NCBI GenBank assembly: GCA_036510065.1
Contig: DATCEO010000146.1
Coordinates: 22,093-86,092, forward strand
From: DASUBV01 sp036510065
GTDB lineage: Bacteria > Actinomycetota > Actinomycetes > Streptosporangiales > Streptosporangiaceae
DNA: 64,000 nucleotides
Direction of reading: 5' to 3'
Under the pieces are notes generated by a model. That model was not told the origin of the DNA, made no database searches, and was given only the letters and a program-made list of their open reading frames with translations. The translations under genes were made by a program, and so were the position numbers. The stretch's first letter is position 1; each line of letters starts with the position of its first letter. Below, one piece after another: positions 7,319 to 15,351 of the stretch.

Positions 7319-8910
7319 CCGGCTGCCTCCGCTGGCATGGTGTCCGCCGGCCCGGAGTGTGCGGGCCCGGAGTGTGCGGGCACGGAGTGTGCGGGCCCGG
7401 AGTGTGCGGGCCCGGAGTCTGCGGGCACGGTGTCCGCCGGCCCGGCGGCGAGGCGCAGGGCGCCCGGCCCGGTGCCTGGCTGCGCGGTTGGCAGCGGGCG
7501 GCCGGTGCCCAGGAACAGGTAGATCTCGTCGAACGCGCTGACCGCGCGGTCGACTGTGAAGTACTCCAGGGCCCGCAGCCGGGCGGCGCTGCCCAGGCGC
7601 TGCCGCAGCCCGGCGTCGCGCAGCAGGGTGAGGCAGGCCTCGGCCAGCTCGGCGGGCCGCCGCGGGGGCACGACCAGGCCGGTGTCCCCCACCGCCTCGG
7701 TCACGCCGCCGACATCGGTGGCGACGCAGGGGCGGCCGCAGGTCATGGCCTCGATCAGGGTGTACGGGAAGCCCTCCGAGATGCTGCACAGCACGACGAC
7801 CTGGCCGGCGGCGTAGGCGTCGCGAATCTCCGCTACCCGGCCCTCGAACGTCACCGACTCACCCAGGCCCAGCTCCCGGCCCAGCGCCTTGCACCGGGTG
7901 ACGTACGGCTCACGGCTGGCCGGGGGCGACCCGAAGATCCGCAGCCGCGCGTCGGGTAGTTCTGCCCGCACGATGGCGAAGGCGCGCAGCAGCGACTCCA
8001 GGTCCTTGATCGGGTCCAGCCGCCCGGCCCAGGAGATCGTCGGTACCTCGGGCTCGCTGTCAAAGGCGGGGAAGTCGGCCGGGTTCACGCCGTTGTAGAC
8101 GGTCCGCACCCGGGACAGGTCCGCGCCGAGCCGGGCCTCCCAGCGCTTGTTGTACACGTTCCCCGGCGTGATGACCGCGGCCTCCTGGTACCCGAGCACG
8201 CACAGCCGGCGCAGGAACTGCAGGTACAGCTGCTTCACCGGCCAGCGGTAGGGGTCCTGGCGGCTGTGCAGGTAATGCTCGCGCATGTACAGCCCATGCT
8301 CGGTCACGACAACGGGGGTGCCGTACCGCCACTTGGCCGTGAGGGCCGGCAGCGCGCCGAGCCCGTTGGTGACCGCGTGCACGACGTCGGCCCGCGGCGG
8401 CGGGTGCGACAGCGGCCGGAACGCGTGCTCGATCAGCTGGATCGCGGTCACGGCGTCCTGCAGCGTGGGCGGCGGCAGGTCGGGATCGGGCCAGCGCTGC
8501 CGCCAGGCCTCGCTGAGCAGCCGCACCGACTCCTCGCTGGCCAGGGCGGCGGACAGGTTCCCGTACTGCGCGTAGGCGAACATCTCCCGCATGATCTCCC
8601 CGAACCGGTCCTGCTCCTGGTCGGGCGAAGCCAGCAGCACCTCGACCAGCTCCCGCACCGGCGGCCCGGCCGTCGGCCGCAGCCACCGTGATCCCGGCGG
8701 CGACGGCGGCGGGGGGCCCCACAGCGGCATGGTGGTCAGGCCGGTGACGTTGCCCGGCAGCGTCCAGCTCACCGGCTCGCTCCCGGTCGCCACCACGGCG
8801 ACCAGCGAGAAGTCGTAATCCGGCAGGCCCCGGACCAGCTGGTCGCACCACACGCTGACCCCGCCGAACTGGTGCGGGTAGGTGCCCTCGGCCGTCAGTG
8901 CAATCTCCAC
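7315..8910 (-). CDS. PelF-like GT4 glycosyltransferase
   Basis: A 531-residue cytosolic glycosyltransferase. The N-terminal half is of the DUF3492/PelF type (EGTYPHQFGGVSVWCDQLV, VHAVTNGLGALPAL, VVTEHGLYMREHYL). The C-terminal GT4 half has VYNGVNPADF, SWAGRLDPIKDLESLLRAF and the EX7E motif SISEGFPYTLIEAM. PelF in pseudomonads is the cytosolic polymerising glycosyltransferase of the GalNAc-rich Pel polysaccharide. The start is GTG at 8910. The last 35-40 residues are pentapeptide repeats (AHSGP) encoded by a 15-bp array, outside the catalytic fold. Confidence 0.88.
   Translation of the reverse strand: MEIALTAEGTYPHQFGGVSVWCDQLVRGLPDYDFSLVAVVATGSEPVSWTLPGNVTGLTTMPLWGPPPPSPPGSRWLRPTAGPPVRELVEVLLASPDQEQDRFGEIMREMFAYAQYGNLSAALASEESVRLLSEAWRQRWPDPDLPPPTLQDAVTAIQLIEHAFRPLSHPPPRADVVHAVTNGLGALPALTAKWRYGTPVVVTEHGLYMREHYLHSRQDPYRWPVKQLYLQFLRRLCVLGYQEAAVITPGNVYNKRWEARLGADLSRVRTVYNGVNPADFPAFDSEPEVPTISWAGRLDPIKDLESLLRAFAIVRAELPDARLRIFGSPPASREPYVTRCKALGRELGLGESVTFEGRVAEIRDAYAAGQVVVLCSISEGFPYTLIEAMTCGRPCVATDVGGVTEAVGDTGLVVPPRRPAELAEACLTLLRDAGLRQRLGSAARLRALEYFTVDRAVSAFDEIYLFLGTGRPLPTAQPGTGPGALRLAAGPADTVPADSGPAHSGPAHSVPAHSGPAHSGPADTMPAEAAG
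7336..7440 (-). repeat. 15-bp tandem array, 7 units, in PelF-like gene
   Basis: Seven units based on cccggagtgtgcggg, with the outer two (tgtccgccgg) diverged. The array is in frame and encodes AHSGP/ADTVP-type pentapeptides at the extreme C-terminus, just before the overlap with the membrane protein gene. Confidence 0.92.
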
Positions 8911-8911
8911 G

Positions 8912-10177
8912 TCAGCCCGCGCCCCCCCGGGTCTGGCCCGTGGTTAGGCGGCCCGTGGACAGGCGGCCCGTGGACAGGCGGCCCGTGGTTAGGCGGCCCG
9001 TGGTCAGGCGGCCCAGGGCCGGGCGGCGGGCGGCGGCCGAGGCGGCCCGGGCCTCACCGAGCCGGCCAGCGCTGCGGCGGCCGGTGGTCAGGCGGACTGT
9101 GGCGATGTCCTCGTAGAGGTCGTCAATGCGGCTGGTCACCGACTCGATGCCGTAGCGGTCCATGACCTCGGTGACCGGCTGCCGGGGACGGCTACCCGCC
9201 TCGATCTCCTTGCTGATCTCCGCGCGCACCGCGGCCACGTTCCCGGCCACCTGACGGGCCCGGTCGGTGCTGATCCCGTCCAGGGCCGGGCAGGTGGTGT
9301 AGAGCACCGGCAGCCCGTTGGACAGCGCCTCCAGGACCGACAGCCCGAAGGTCTCCTGCAGCGACGTGGTGAGGTTCAGGTCGGAAGCCGACAGCATCGC
9401 CGTCATGTCGGCCTGGTAGCCGCCGAAGATGACATGCTCGGTGATACCGAGCTTGGCGGCCACGGCCTCCAGCCGGTCGCTCTCCTCGCCGCGGCCGACG
9501 ATCAGCATCTTGCAGCGGTCGCCGAGCAGCGGCGCGGCCGCCGCCATGGCCAGGTCGATGCGCTTGTTGGGATCCAGCCGCCCGAGGGTGCCGATCACGT
9601 AGGCGTCGGGCGCGATGCCGAACTGCTCGCGGACCTGAGCCCGGGTAGCCGGGTCGAAGGACAGGGTGCTGAAGTCCAGCCCGTTCGGGATGACGGTGAT
9701 CTTGCGGGCCGGCACGCCCCAGTTCACCAGCCGGTCACGGACCACGTCGGCCACGGCGATGGTGGCGTCGGAGGTCAGCTCGGACGCCAGGTACAGGGCC
9801 CGCACCGAGGGGCTCATCTTCCGCCGCTCGATATGGGTGTCGCCGATGGAGTGCTCGGTGGTCACGATGACCGGGGTGCGCGCCAGCCGGGCCGCGGGCC
9901 GGGCGTAGATCTGGGCCCGGTACAGGTGCGCGTGCACCACGTCGTAACGCCCGTCGCGGATGATCTTGTAGAGCCGCAGCAGGGCGCCCAGCTCGGTGTT
10001 GCGCCGCATGCCGAGATCACGCACGGTCACGCCGTGCCCGCGGAGCCGGTCGGCGACCGGGCCCGGGTTGTAGAGGGTAACAACGTCAGCGTCATGCCGG
10101 GTGTGCTGCAGCACCGCATCCAGCTGCAGCTCGGCGCCGCCGACATCCAGTCCGGTAATGACATGCAGAACTTTCAT
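8912..10177 (-). CDS. GT4 glycosyltransferase with repeat tail (locus A)
   Basis: A 421-residue GT4 enzyme: N-terminal HVITGLDVGGAELQL, acceptor-side TTEHSIGDTHIERRKM, donor-side IGTLGRLDPNKR and the EX7E motif SLQETFGLSVLEAL. It is a close paralogue of the enzyme at 25611-26804. Its stop lies 1 nt before the PelF-like start, and its ATG overlaps the deacetylase stop (ATGA). The C-terminus ends in about five TTGRL/STGRL pentapeptides that the paralogue lacks. Probably it adds a sugar to the lipid-linked or growing polymer. Confidence 0.87.
   Translation of the reverse strand: MKVLHVITGLDVGGAELQLDAVLQHTRHDADVVTLYNPGPVADRLRGHGVTVRDLGMRRNTELGALLRLYKIIRDGRYDVVHAHLYRAQIYARPAARLARTPVIVTTEHSIGDTHIERRKMSPSVRALYLASELTSDATIAVADVVRDRLVNWGVPARKITVIPNGLDFSTLSFDPATRAQVREQFGIAPDAYVIGTLGRLDPNKRIDLAMAAAAPLLGDRCKMLIVGRGEESDRLEAVAAKLGITEHVIFGGYQADMTAMLSASDLNLTTSLQETFGLSVLEALSNGLPVLYTTCPALDGISTDRARQVAGNVAAVRAEISKEIEAGSRPRQPVTEVMDRYGIESVTSRIDDLYEDIATVRLTTGRRSAGRLGEARAASAAARRPALGRLTTGRLTTGRLSTGRLSTGRLTTGQTRGGAG
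8936..9010 (-). repeat. 15-bp tandem array, 5 units, in GT4 gene
   Basis: Five units of gcccgtggttaggcg with changes at two or three positions (gtggac, gtggtc). It is in frame and encodes TTGRL/STGRL at the C-terminus. The paralogous gene in locus B has no such array. Confidence 0.92.
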
Positions 10178-10974
10178 CCGTGCCTCCCCTTCACCGCGAC
10201 GTAGCCCTTGTGGAGCCGTCGCTTGACGGTCATGCGGGCGGCGCTGTCGCGCTCCCCGATGTAGATCCGCGGCAGTGCCAGCGGCCCGAGGTGGGCCAGC
10301 GGCGTCTGCACCGCGCAGGCGTACTCGTAGCCGGCGGCGCCCACGGAGTAACGCGCTGCCGCGTCCATCGACCCGTACGGATAGGCGAAGCCCCGGATCG
10401 GCGCCGACAGCAGGTCCTCCAGCCGCTCCCGGCTCGCGGTGACCTCAGCCGCCTGACGGCCGGCGGACAGGGTGGCCAGGTGCCGGTGCGTCGCGCTGTG
10501 CGAGCCGATCTCGATGCCGGCGGCGGCCAGCTCGGCCACCCCGGCGGCGTCCAGCAGCGGCCAGACCGGGCCCTCGTCCCACTCGTTGGTGCGGCCCAGC
10601 AGGTCGGAGATGATGAACGCCGTCGCGCCGAATCCCCGGCGGTCCAGCTCGGGCAGCGCGGTGTCCAGCACGCTGGCGTAGCCGTCATCGAAGGTGATCC
10701 CGACCATCCCGGCCGCCTGGCCGGCCGCGGCCGCGTCGACCAGCGTGGCGACGCTGACCCCGCGCAGCCCGCTGCGCTCGAGCCAGCTCATCTGCTCGGC
10801 GAAGCGCCGCGGTGACACGCACAGCTGGTTCGGGTCCCGGGCGACGTCCGCGATGCCGTGGTACATCAAGATCACCGGGGCGTCGCGCAGCCGCATCGGA
10901 GCCTGCTCCGGAGCCGCCGCCAGGGCAGCGGCGGGGGCGGGAGTCGCGGCGGTCGCCGTCGTCGCGGGGGTCAC
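10174..10974 (-). CDS. NodB-type polysaccharide deacetylase (locus A)
   Basis: A 266-residue carbohydrate esterase family 4 protein. The metal and catalytic motifs are intact: TFDDG (catalytic base and metal Asp) and SHSATH (two metal-binding His). Further conserved segments are ILMYHGI, FAYPYGSMD and LPRIYIG. There is no signal peptide or membrane helix, so it should act in the cytosol, perhaps removing N-acetyl groups from a lipid-linked or nascent sugar. The GTG start at 10974 forms a GTGA overlap with the upstream transferase gene, and it overlaps the next gene by ATGA. Paralogue at 29073-29840. Confidence 0.87.
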   Translation of the reverse strand: MTPATTATAATPAPAAALAAAPEQAPMRLRDAPVILMYHGIADVARDPNQLCVSPRRFAEQMSWLERSGLRGVSVATLVDAAAAGQAAGMVGITFDDGYASVLDTALPELDRRGFGATAFIISDLLGRTNEWDEGPVWPLLDAAGVAELAAAGIEIGSHSATHRHLATLSAGRQAAEVTASRERLEDLLSAPIRGFAYPYGSMDAAARYSVGAAGYEYACAVQTPLAHLGPLALPRIYIGERDSAARMTVKRRLHKGYVAVKGRHG

Positions 10975-12413
10975 CGGCCGCCCCCCAGGCCGGAGAGCGC
11001 CGAGCCGACGGTCCGCAGCAGGATCACCGTGTCCAGCCACGGCGACCAGTACTCGATGTACTGGTTGTCGAACCGGCTGCGCTCAGTGATCGAGGTGTCG
11101 CCGTGCAGGCCGTGCACCTGGGCCCAGCCCGTGAGCCCGGCCCGCACGCGGTCGCGGTCGGCGTAGCGCGGGATCTCCCGGCCGAACTGCTCGGCGAAGT
11201 GCGGGCGCTCGGGCCGCGGCCCGACCAGGGACATCTCGCCGCGCAGCACGTTGACCAGCTGCGGCAGCTCATCCAGGTGCGTGGCCCGCAGCCAGCCGCC
11301 GAGCCTGCTGTAGCGGCGGGCATCCACGGTCCAGCGGGTATCGGAGTCGCTGGCATCGGGAATGGTGCGCAGCTTGAGCACGGTCGCCTCCCGGCCATCG
11401 CCGGTCACCCGCCGCTGCCGGAACAGCGGCGACTGGCCGGTCTGCAGCGCGATGGCGGCCGTCGCCGCGAGCAGCACCGGAAGGGCGGCGGCCAGCATGA
11501 CGGTGGCGACGGTGACATCGAAGGCCCGCTTCAGTCCCCGGCTCGCCGGGGACTCCCCGATCCGGCGCAGCGGGATCAGCGGGATGCCCCAGATCTCGTC
11601 CAGGCTGCCGCGCGGGATGGCCAGGCCCAGCTCGTGCAGCCGCGGGACCACGCACACCTGCGCCCGCAGCCGCCGGCAGGCGCGCAGGATCGCGACCAGG
11701 TCCTCGTCTCTCCAGTCACCGAAGCAGACGATGACCCGGCGGATTGCGAGCCCGGCGACGACCTGAGCCAGGTCCTCGGGGCGGCCCAGGGACGGCTCGG
11801 GAAGGTCCCGCCGCGGCGCCCCGGTGTCGAGGAAGCCGCTGACCCGCAGGCCGAGCTCGGGGTGACGCCGGACCTGCTCGGCCAGGTACGCGCCGAAGGT
11901 CCCGGAACCAATGACCAGGGTGGCCTCTGTCAGCGCGCCCCGCCGGTGCGCCACCCGCAGGCCGCAGCTGGCCAGCAGCCGGAACGTGATGACCAGTCCC
12001 GCCGAGATCAGCCCCAGCCGCAGCGCGGCCGCCGCCGGCAGCAGCGGCAGCGCCGCCAGCACCGGCAGCAGGGTCGCGGCCAGGATCCGGCTGGCCTGAT
12101 CGGAGACCCGCAGGCAGATCCGCAGCCGGTACAGCCCGCCCAGCCACAGCGCGGTCAGCACGACGAGCCCGTACAGGACTGTCGCCAGGCCGGCCGACAT
12201 GCTCGCCCCGGCCGTGGCCAGGCCGATGGAGTCGGCAATTGGCAGCGCCGCGACCAGGACGAGGCGGCTCAGCCCGAGCCGGCCGCGGCCGGCCGGACCG
12301 CAGCCTGGCCGTGTCGGCTCAGCCCTCCCGGTGCGTGGCAGCCCGGCCGGCGAGCGTCCGGTGCGCGCCTGGCCGGGCACAGCCGGCCGGTGCTCCTGGA
12401 AATAGTTCACCAT
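10971..12413 (-). CDS. Polyprenyl-phosphate hexose-1-phosphate transferase (full-length, locus A)
   Basis: Initiating phosphoglycosyl transferase of 480 residues: an N-terminal set of membrane helices (about 50-150), a Rossmann-like middle domain (LVIGSGTFGAYLAEQV), a membrane re-entrant helix, then the bacterial sugar transferase domain with LKLRTI, THLDELPQLVNVL, SLVGPRPERP and GLTGWAQVHG. It moves sugar-1-phosphate from a nucleotide sugar to undecaprenyl phosphate to start the lipid-linked unit. ATG at 12413 is chosen by homology to the usual N-terminus. Its counterpart in locus B is a short form lacking the N-terminal half. Confidence 0.87.
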   Translation of the reverse strand: MVNYFQEHRPAVPGQARTGRSPAGLPRTGRAEPTRPGCGPAGRGRLGLSRLVLVAALPIADSIGLATAGASMSAGLATVLYGLVVLTALWLGGLYRLRICLRVSDQASRILAATLLPVLAALPLLPAAAALRLGLISAGLVITFRLLASCGLRVAHRRGALTEATLVIGSGTFGAYLAEQVRRHPELGLRVSGFLDTGAPRRDLPEPSLGRPEDLAQVVAGLAIRRVIVCFGDWRDEDLVAILRACRRLRAQVCVVPRLHELGLAIPRGSLDEIWGIPLIPLRRIGESPASRGLKRAFDVTVATVMLAAALPVLLAATAAIALQTGQSPLFRQRRVTGDGREATVLKLRTIPDASDSDTRWTVDARRYSRLGGWLRATHLDELPQLVNVLRGEMSLVGPRPERPHFAEQFGREIPRYADRDRVRAGLTGWAQVHGLHGDTSITERSRFDNQYIEYWSPWLDTVILLRTVGSALSGLGGGR

Positions 12414-12486
12414 GTCGGGGATCTCTCTGCTGGATGAGGCCGGGCAGGGTGGCGGGCGGGGAATCTCAGGAATCAGGAATCGGCAG

Positions 12487-13719
12487 TCAGCGGCCTGCGG
12501 CCACCGCGGCCCGGGCCGGGGCGCGGGCGGAGCCGGCCAGCCGGCGGGCCACCGTGGCCGCCGCGTGGTCGGAGCCGTAGACGAACCGCATGACCGGCCC
12601 CAGGCTGGGCGCCACCGCCGGCCCGATGACATACAGACCCGGTGCCGAGGACTGGTAGTCGCCCCCGACACTGACGGTCCCCGAGACGGTCCGCAGCCGC
12701 GACGCCAGCGCGTCGTCCAGGAAGGACAGCCTGCTCAGGTCCGGCTGGTACCCGGTGGCGGCGACGATGTGGTCGGCCTCCAGCTCGCGGACCGACCCGT
12801 CCCGGGCGGTCAGCCCGAGGCGGACGCCATCGCCGCGCTCCGCCGCCGAGTGCACGGCATGACCCGTCAGGACGGGGAACTGACCCTCTACCCGGGCCCG
12901 CAGCCAGGAGGCGCCGGCGGGACCGAGAGCCGTCCGGGCGCGGAACACCCGGGTCCGCTCAGGCAGATGCCGGAACAGCTCGGGATGCCGGGAGTAGAAC
13001 CAGGTGGTCCAGCCCGAGCCCAGCCCGGCCTCGGGCTCCTTCATCCGCTGCAGCAGCGGGCGGTCCGGGGCCAGCGGCCGGCCATTCCACACCAGCCGGT
13101 CCGCCCGGGCGATGAGCTGCACCTCGGCTCCGCCCTCATGCAGCAGGGCGGCGCTCTCGAGCGCCGACTGGCCTGCCCCGACCACCACCACGCGCTGGCC
13201 GGCGAAGGCCCCGAGATCGGTGTGCGCGGAGCTGTGCGTGCACGCCGACGGCGGCAGGCTGGCCAGCAGGCCGGGCAGCCGCGCGAAGTGCTCGACCCCG
13301 GCGGCCACGATCACGTTCCGGGCCTGGACTTCCTCACCATCGGCCAGGGTGACGCGGTAGCCACCGCGGTGCCGGGAGACCCCGGTGACGAGCATCTCCT
13401 CCAGGCCGGGGGCCAGCTGATCGGCGAACCACTCGCCGTAGCTGATGAAGGTGTCCAGCGGGACGGGCAGGCCGTAGCTGGCGTAGGGACGCCCCGTCTG
13501 GCGGCAGAACGCCTCGAGGGTGTGGCTGCCGCACGGGTCGGAGAGGTTGGACGCGAAGCCCTGCGACTTCAGGTACATCCCCCGCGGCATGGCTTCCCGC
13601 CACAGCCGCATCGGCAGGCCGAACTGGCGGAAGTTCATTCCGGCGGCGCGCAGGTGCGCCCCGGCCGACAGTCCGTACGGTCCCGCTCCCACGATCGCAA
13701 CGTCGACGGCGTCGCTCAT
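12487..13719 (-). CDS. FAD/NAD(P)-binding oxidoreductase paired with ATP-grasp (locus A)
   Basis: A 410-residue two-dinucleotide-binding flavoprotein resembling flavin monooxygenase-like enzymes. The FAD motif VGAGPYGLS is at residues 9-17, the second (NADPH) motif VVGAGQSALE lies near 180, and an ATGYQPDLS segment near 330. The characteristic LKSQGFASNLSDP lies between. The start has a strong AAGGAGGAGG ribosome-binding site and an ATGA overlap with the ATP-grasp gene. Substrate unknown; it is conserved in both loci beside the same ligase, which argues for a two-step modification of a polymer substituent or precursor. Confidence 0.82.
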   Translation of the reverse strand: MSDAVDVAIVGAGPYGLSAGAHLRAAGMNFRQFGLPMRLWREAMPRGMYLKSQGFASNLSDPCGSHTLEAFCRQTGRPYASYGLPVPLDTFISYGEWFADQLAPGLEEMLVTGVSRHRGGYRVTLADGEEVQARNVIVAAGVEHFARLPGLLASLPPSACTHSSAHTDLGAFAGQRVVVVGAGQSALESAALLHEGGAEVQLIARADRLVWNGRPLAPDRPLLQRMKEPEAGLGSGWTTWFYSRHPELFRHLPERTRVFRARTALGPAGASWLRARVEGQFPVLTGHAVHSAAERGDGVRLGLTARDGSVRELEADHIVAATGYQPDLSRLSFLDDALASRLRTVSGTVSVGGDYQSSAPGLYVIGPAVAPSLGPVMRFVYGSDHAAATVARRLAGSARAPARAAVAAGR

Positions 13720-15089
13720 GCCCTTGCCTCCTCCTTGATGGGGTGCGGCCGCTGCGGCCGCCCGGTGGTGCCAAACGCTGTGGTGCCAGGCCCCGTGGTG
13801 CCAGGCCCCGTGGTGCCAGTTGCTCTGGTGCCAGGCCTGGCAGCGCCCAGCCTGCGCGCGGGCCGCGACGCCAGGCGCCAGCCCATCCGCAGGCACATCA
13901 GCCCGAACGGCCGCAGGTCATCGCGGGCAAACCAGGCCACCTCGTCGATCCCGCGCAGGGATCGCAGCCAGGACGCCGGGCTGAGCTCGCCGCGCCGCCA
14001 GTAGCCCAGCGCGGCCAGCGGGTCGTAGTTCTCCACCAGGAACCGCCGCCCGGCGGCCTGCTCGGCATCGCCAATCGCGGTCCCGGTGAGATCGAGGTAG
14101 GCGGCCATGGCCACGTCCAGGCCCGCCGTCGTGCGGAAGAGCCGGAACTGGGCGCCCAGCCGCGGGTTGAAGTCGAGCAGCTTGTACTGGCCGTCGCGGC
14201 GGTCCAGGCGCAGGTCCAGGTCGAGGATGCCCTGGTAGCCCAGCCTGGTGAGCAGACCGGTGACCTGGTCGCGCAGGGCCGCGTTCGGCTCCGAGCGGCC
14301 CAGGCTGGTCAGCCCGGCATGCGCCGGGTAGGACCGCTCCTTGACCCCGGTAAAGGCGGGCCGGCACGTCGAGCTGACGTCGCAGTACCCGTGGAAGAAC
14401 CAGTCGGTGCCCGGACCACCCGGAATGAACTCCTGCAGCATCAGCCCGGCGCCGGCCCGCGCGCAGTCGGCCACGACGCGGTCCAGCCCATCCCGGCTGG
14501 TCACGATCGAGGTGCTGCGCAGCTTGCCGTCCTGCCACGGGGTGGTGAGCTTGGCGATCAGCGGGTAGCCGGCCTGCGCGGCGAATCCGCGGGCCGCGGC
14601 CACCGAGTCGGGCACCTGCGCGGCTGGCGATGGCACGCCCAGGCTGCGGCTGAGCTCGTGCAGTGAGTACTTGCCGGCGACCTGCCGCGGCAGCCCGGCG
14701 GGCGGGTCCGGGAAGAGGAACGCCGACCGCAGGTCGCTGCCGTGTTCGGCGAGAAAGATCGCGCCGGCGTCGTCAGTCGGCAGCAGCACGGCGGGCTGGC
14801 CGATCCGGTCGGCCAGGGCCAGCAGGCCGGCCCGGATCCGGCCGGAGTCGGCCGTCCCCGGCTGCCAGAAGTACCGTCCGCGCAGGTAACGGGAGTTCGC
14901 GGCCGGCGCCAGCGGCCCCTCGTGCACGCCGTAGACGGGAACTCCCATCCGGCCGAGGCTGCGGATGACCCCGAGCCCGCCGTGATGAAGGACGTTGGGA
15001 TCGAGCTTGAGCACCACCGCCGGCGTGCTGGTATCGACCCCGGCTAGCCCGGCGGGCACTGGGTGCCGCCTGCGGTCAGGCATCCTCAT
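13716..15089 (-). CDS. ATP-grasp ligase-like protein (locus A), first gene of operon
   Basis: A 457-residue ATP-grasp enzyme. Pre-ATP-grasp domain with HHGGLGVIRSLGRMGVPVYG, central YPLIAKLTTPW (ATP-binding Lys) and TDWFFHGYCDVSS, and C-terminal metal-binding ILDLDLR and YKLLDFNPRLGAQFR. This fold joins a carboxylate to an amine or similar nucleophile via an acyl phosphate. Ribosome-binding site GGGGGAA precedes the ATG at 15089. It heads locus A and overlaps the flavoprotein gene. The C-terminal tail holds pentapeptides (GPGTT) from a 15-bp array. Amino-acid decoration of the polysaccharide is a hypothesis. Confidence 0.82.
   Translation of the reverse strand: MRMPDRRRHPVPAGLAGVDTSTPAVVLKLDPNVLHHGGLGVIRSLGRMGVPVYGVHEGPLAPAANSRYLRGRYFWQPGTADSGRIRAGLLALADRIGQPAVLLPTDDAGAIFLAEHGSDLRSAFLFPDPPAGLPRQVAGKYSLHELSRSLGVPSPAAQVPDSVAAARGFAAQAGYPLIAKLTTPWQDGKLRSTSIVTSRDGLDRVVADCARAGAGLMLQEFIPGGPGTDWFFHGYCDVSSTCRPAFTGVKERSYPAHAGLTSLGRSEPNAALRDQVTGLLTRLGYQGILDLDLRLDRRDGQYKLLDFNPRLGAQFRLFRTTAGLDVAMAAYLDLTGTAIGDAEQAAGRRFLVENYDPLAALGYWRRGELSPASWLRSLRGIDEVAWFARDDLRPFGLMCLRMGWRLASRPARRLGAARPGTRATGTTGPGTTGPGTTAFGTTGRPQRPHPIKEEARA
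13759..13833 (-). repeat. 15-bp tandem array, 5 units, in ATP-grasp gene
   Basis: The octamer tggtgcca recurs exactly every 15 bp (ending at 13773, 13788, 13803, 13818 and 13833). The typical unit is ggccccgtggtgcca. It encodes TGTTGPGTTG-type sequence at the C-terminus; the locus B paralogue lacks it. Confidence 0.9.
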
Positions 15090-15351
15090 CTGGTTCCCCC
15101 CTGATGGCGAGACGGCGTCATGCCGTCACCGCACGTAGGGGAGACATTGCCAGGAGTTATCCTGGGGATCACCCTGCATCGGGGTGAGGAAATGTACCCA
15201 ACCGGCCGAGTCATGCCCTCCGGCGGGCAAGACGGGACGCCAGATCGCTGCCTGGCACGGGGTCCGGGCGCGAGCCGCGGCGTCGGCCCTGCCGCAAATT
15301 AATCAGGTCCGGAAGCGGCCGCCCAGACTGGAACGAGAGGTTTGCGCGGTT
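15090..15351 (-). promoter_or_regulatory. Intergenic region before locus A operon, with dyad
   Basis: This 262-bp gap separates the third LuxR gene from the ATP-grasp gene and should contain the locus A promoter. The clearest structure is CCAGGA-N4-TCCTGG at 15150-15165, about 60 bp before the ATG; it could be an operator. I find no convincing -35/-10 pair. Confidence 0.4.

Noticed and set aside
3871..9010. CRISPR array among the short repeats
   Set aside because: Units are contiguous without unique spacers, have a period of 15 bp and lie in coding frames; no cas genes are present.
8936..13833. Origin iterons or transposon end repeats
   Set aside because: Repeats are in frame inside conserved genes; no replication initiator, transposase or target-site duplication is nearby.
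15090..15351. Riboswitch or tRNA in the locus A leader
   Set aside because: Only simple dyads are visible; no cloverleaf or known aptamer core could be assembled.
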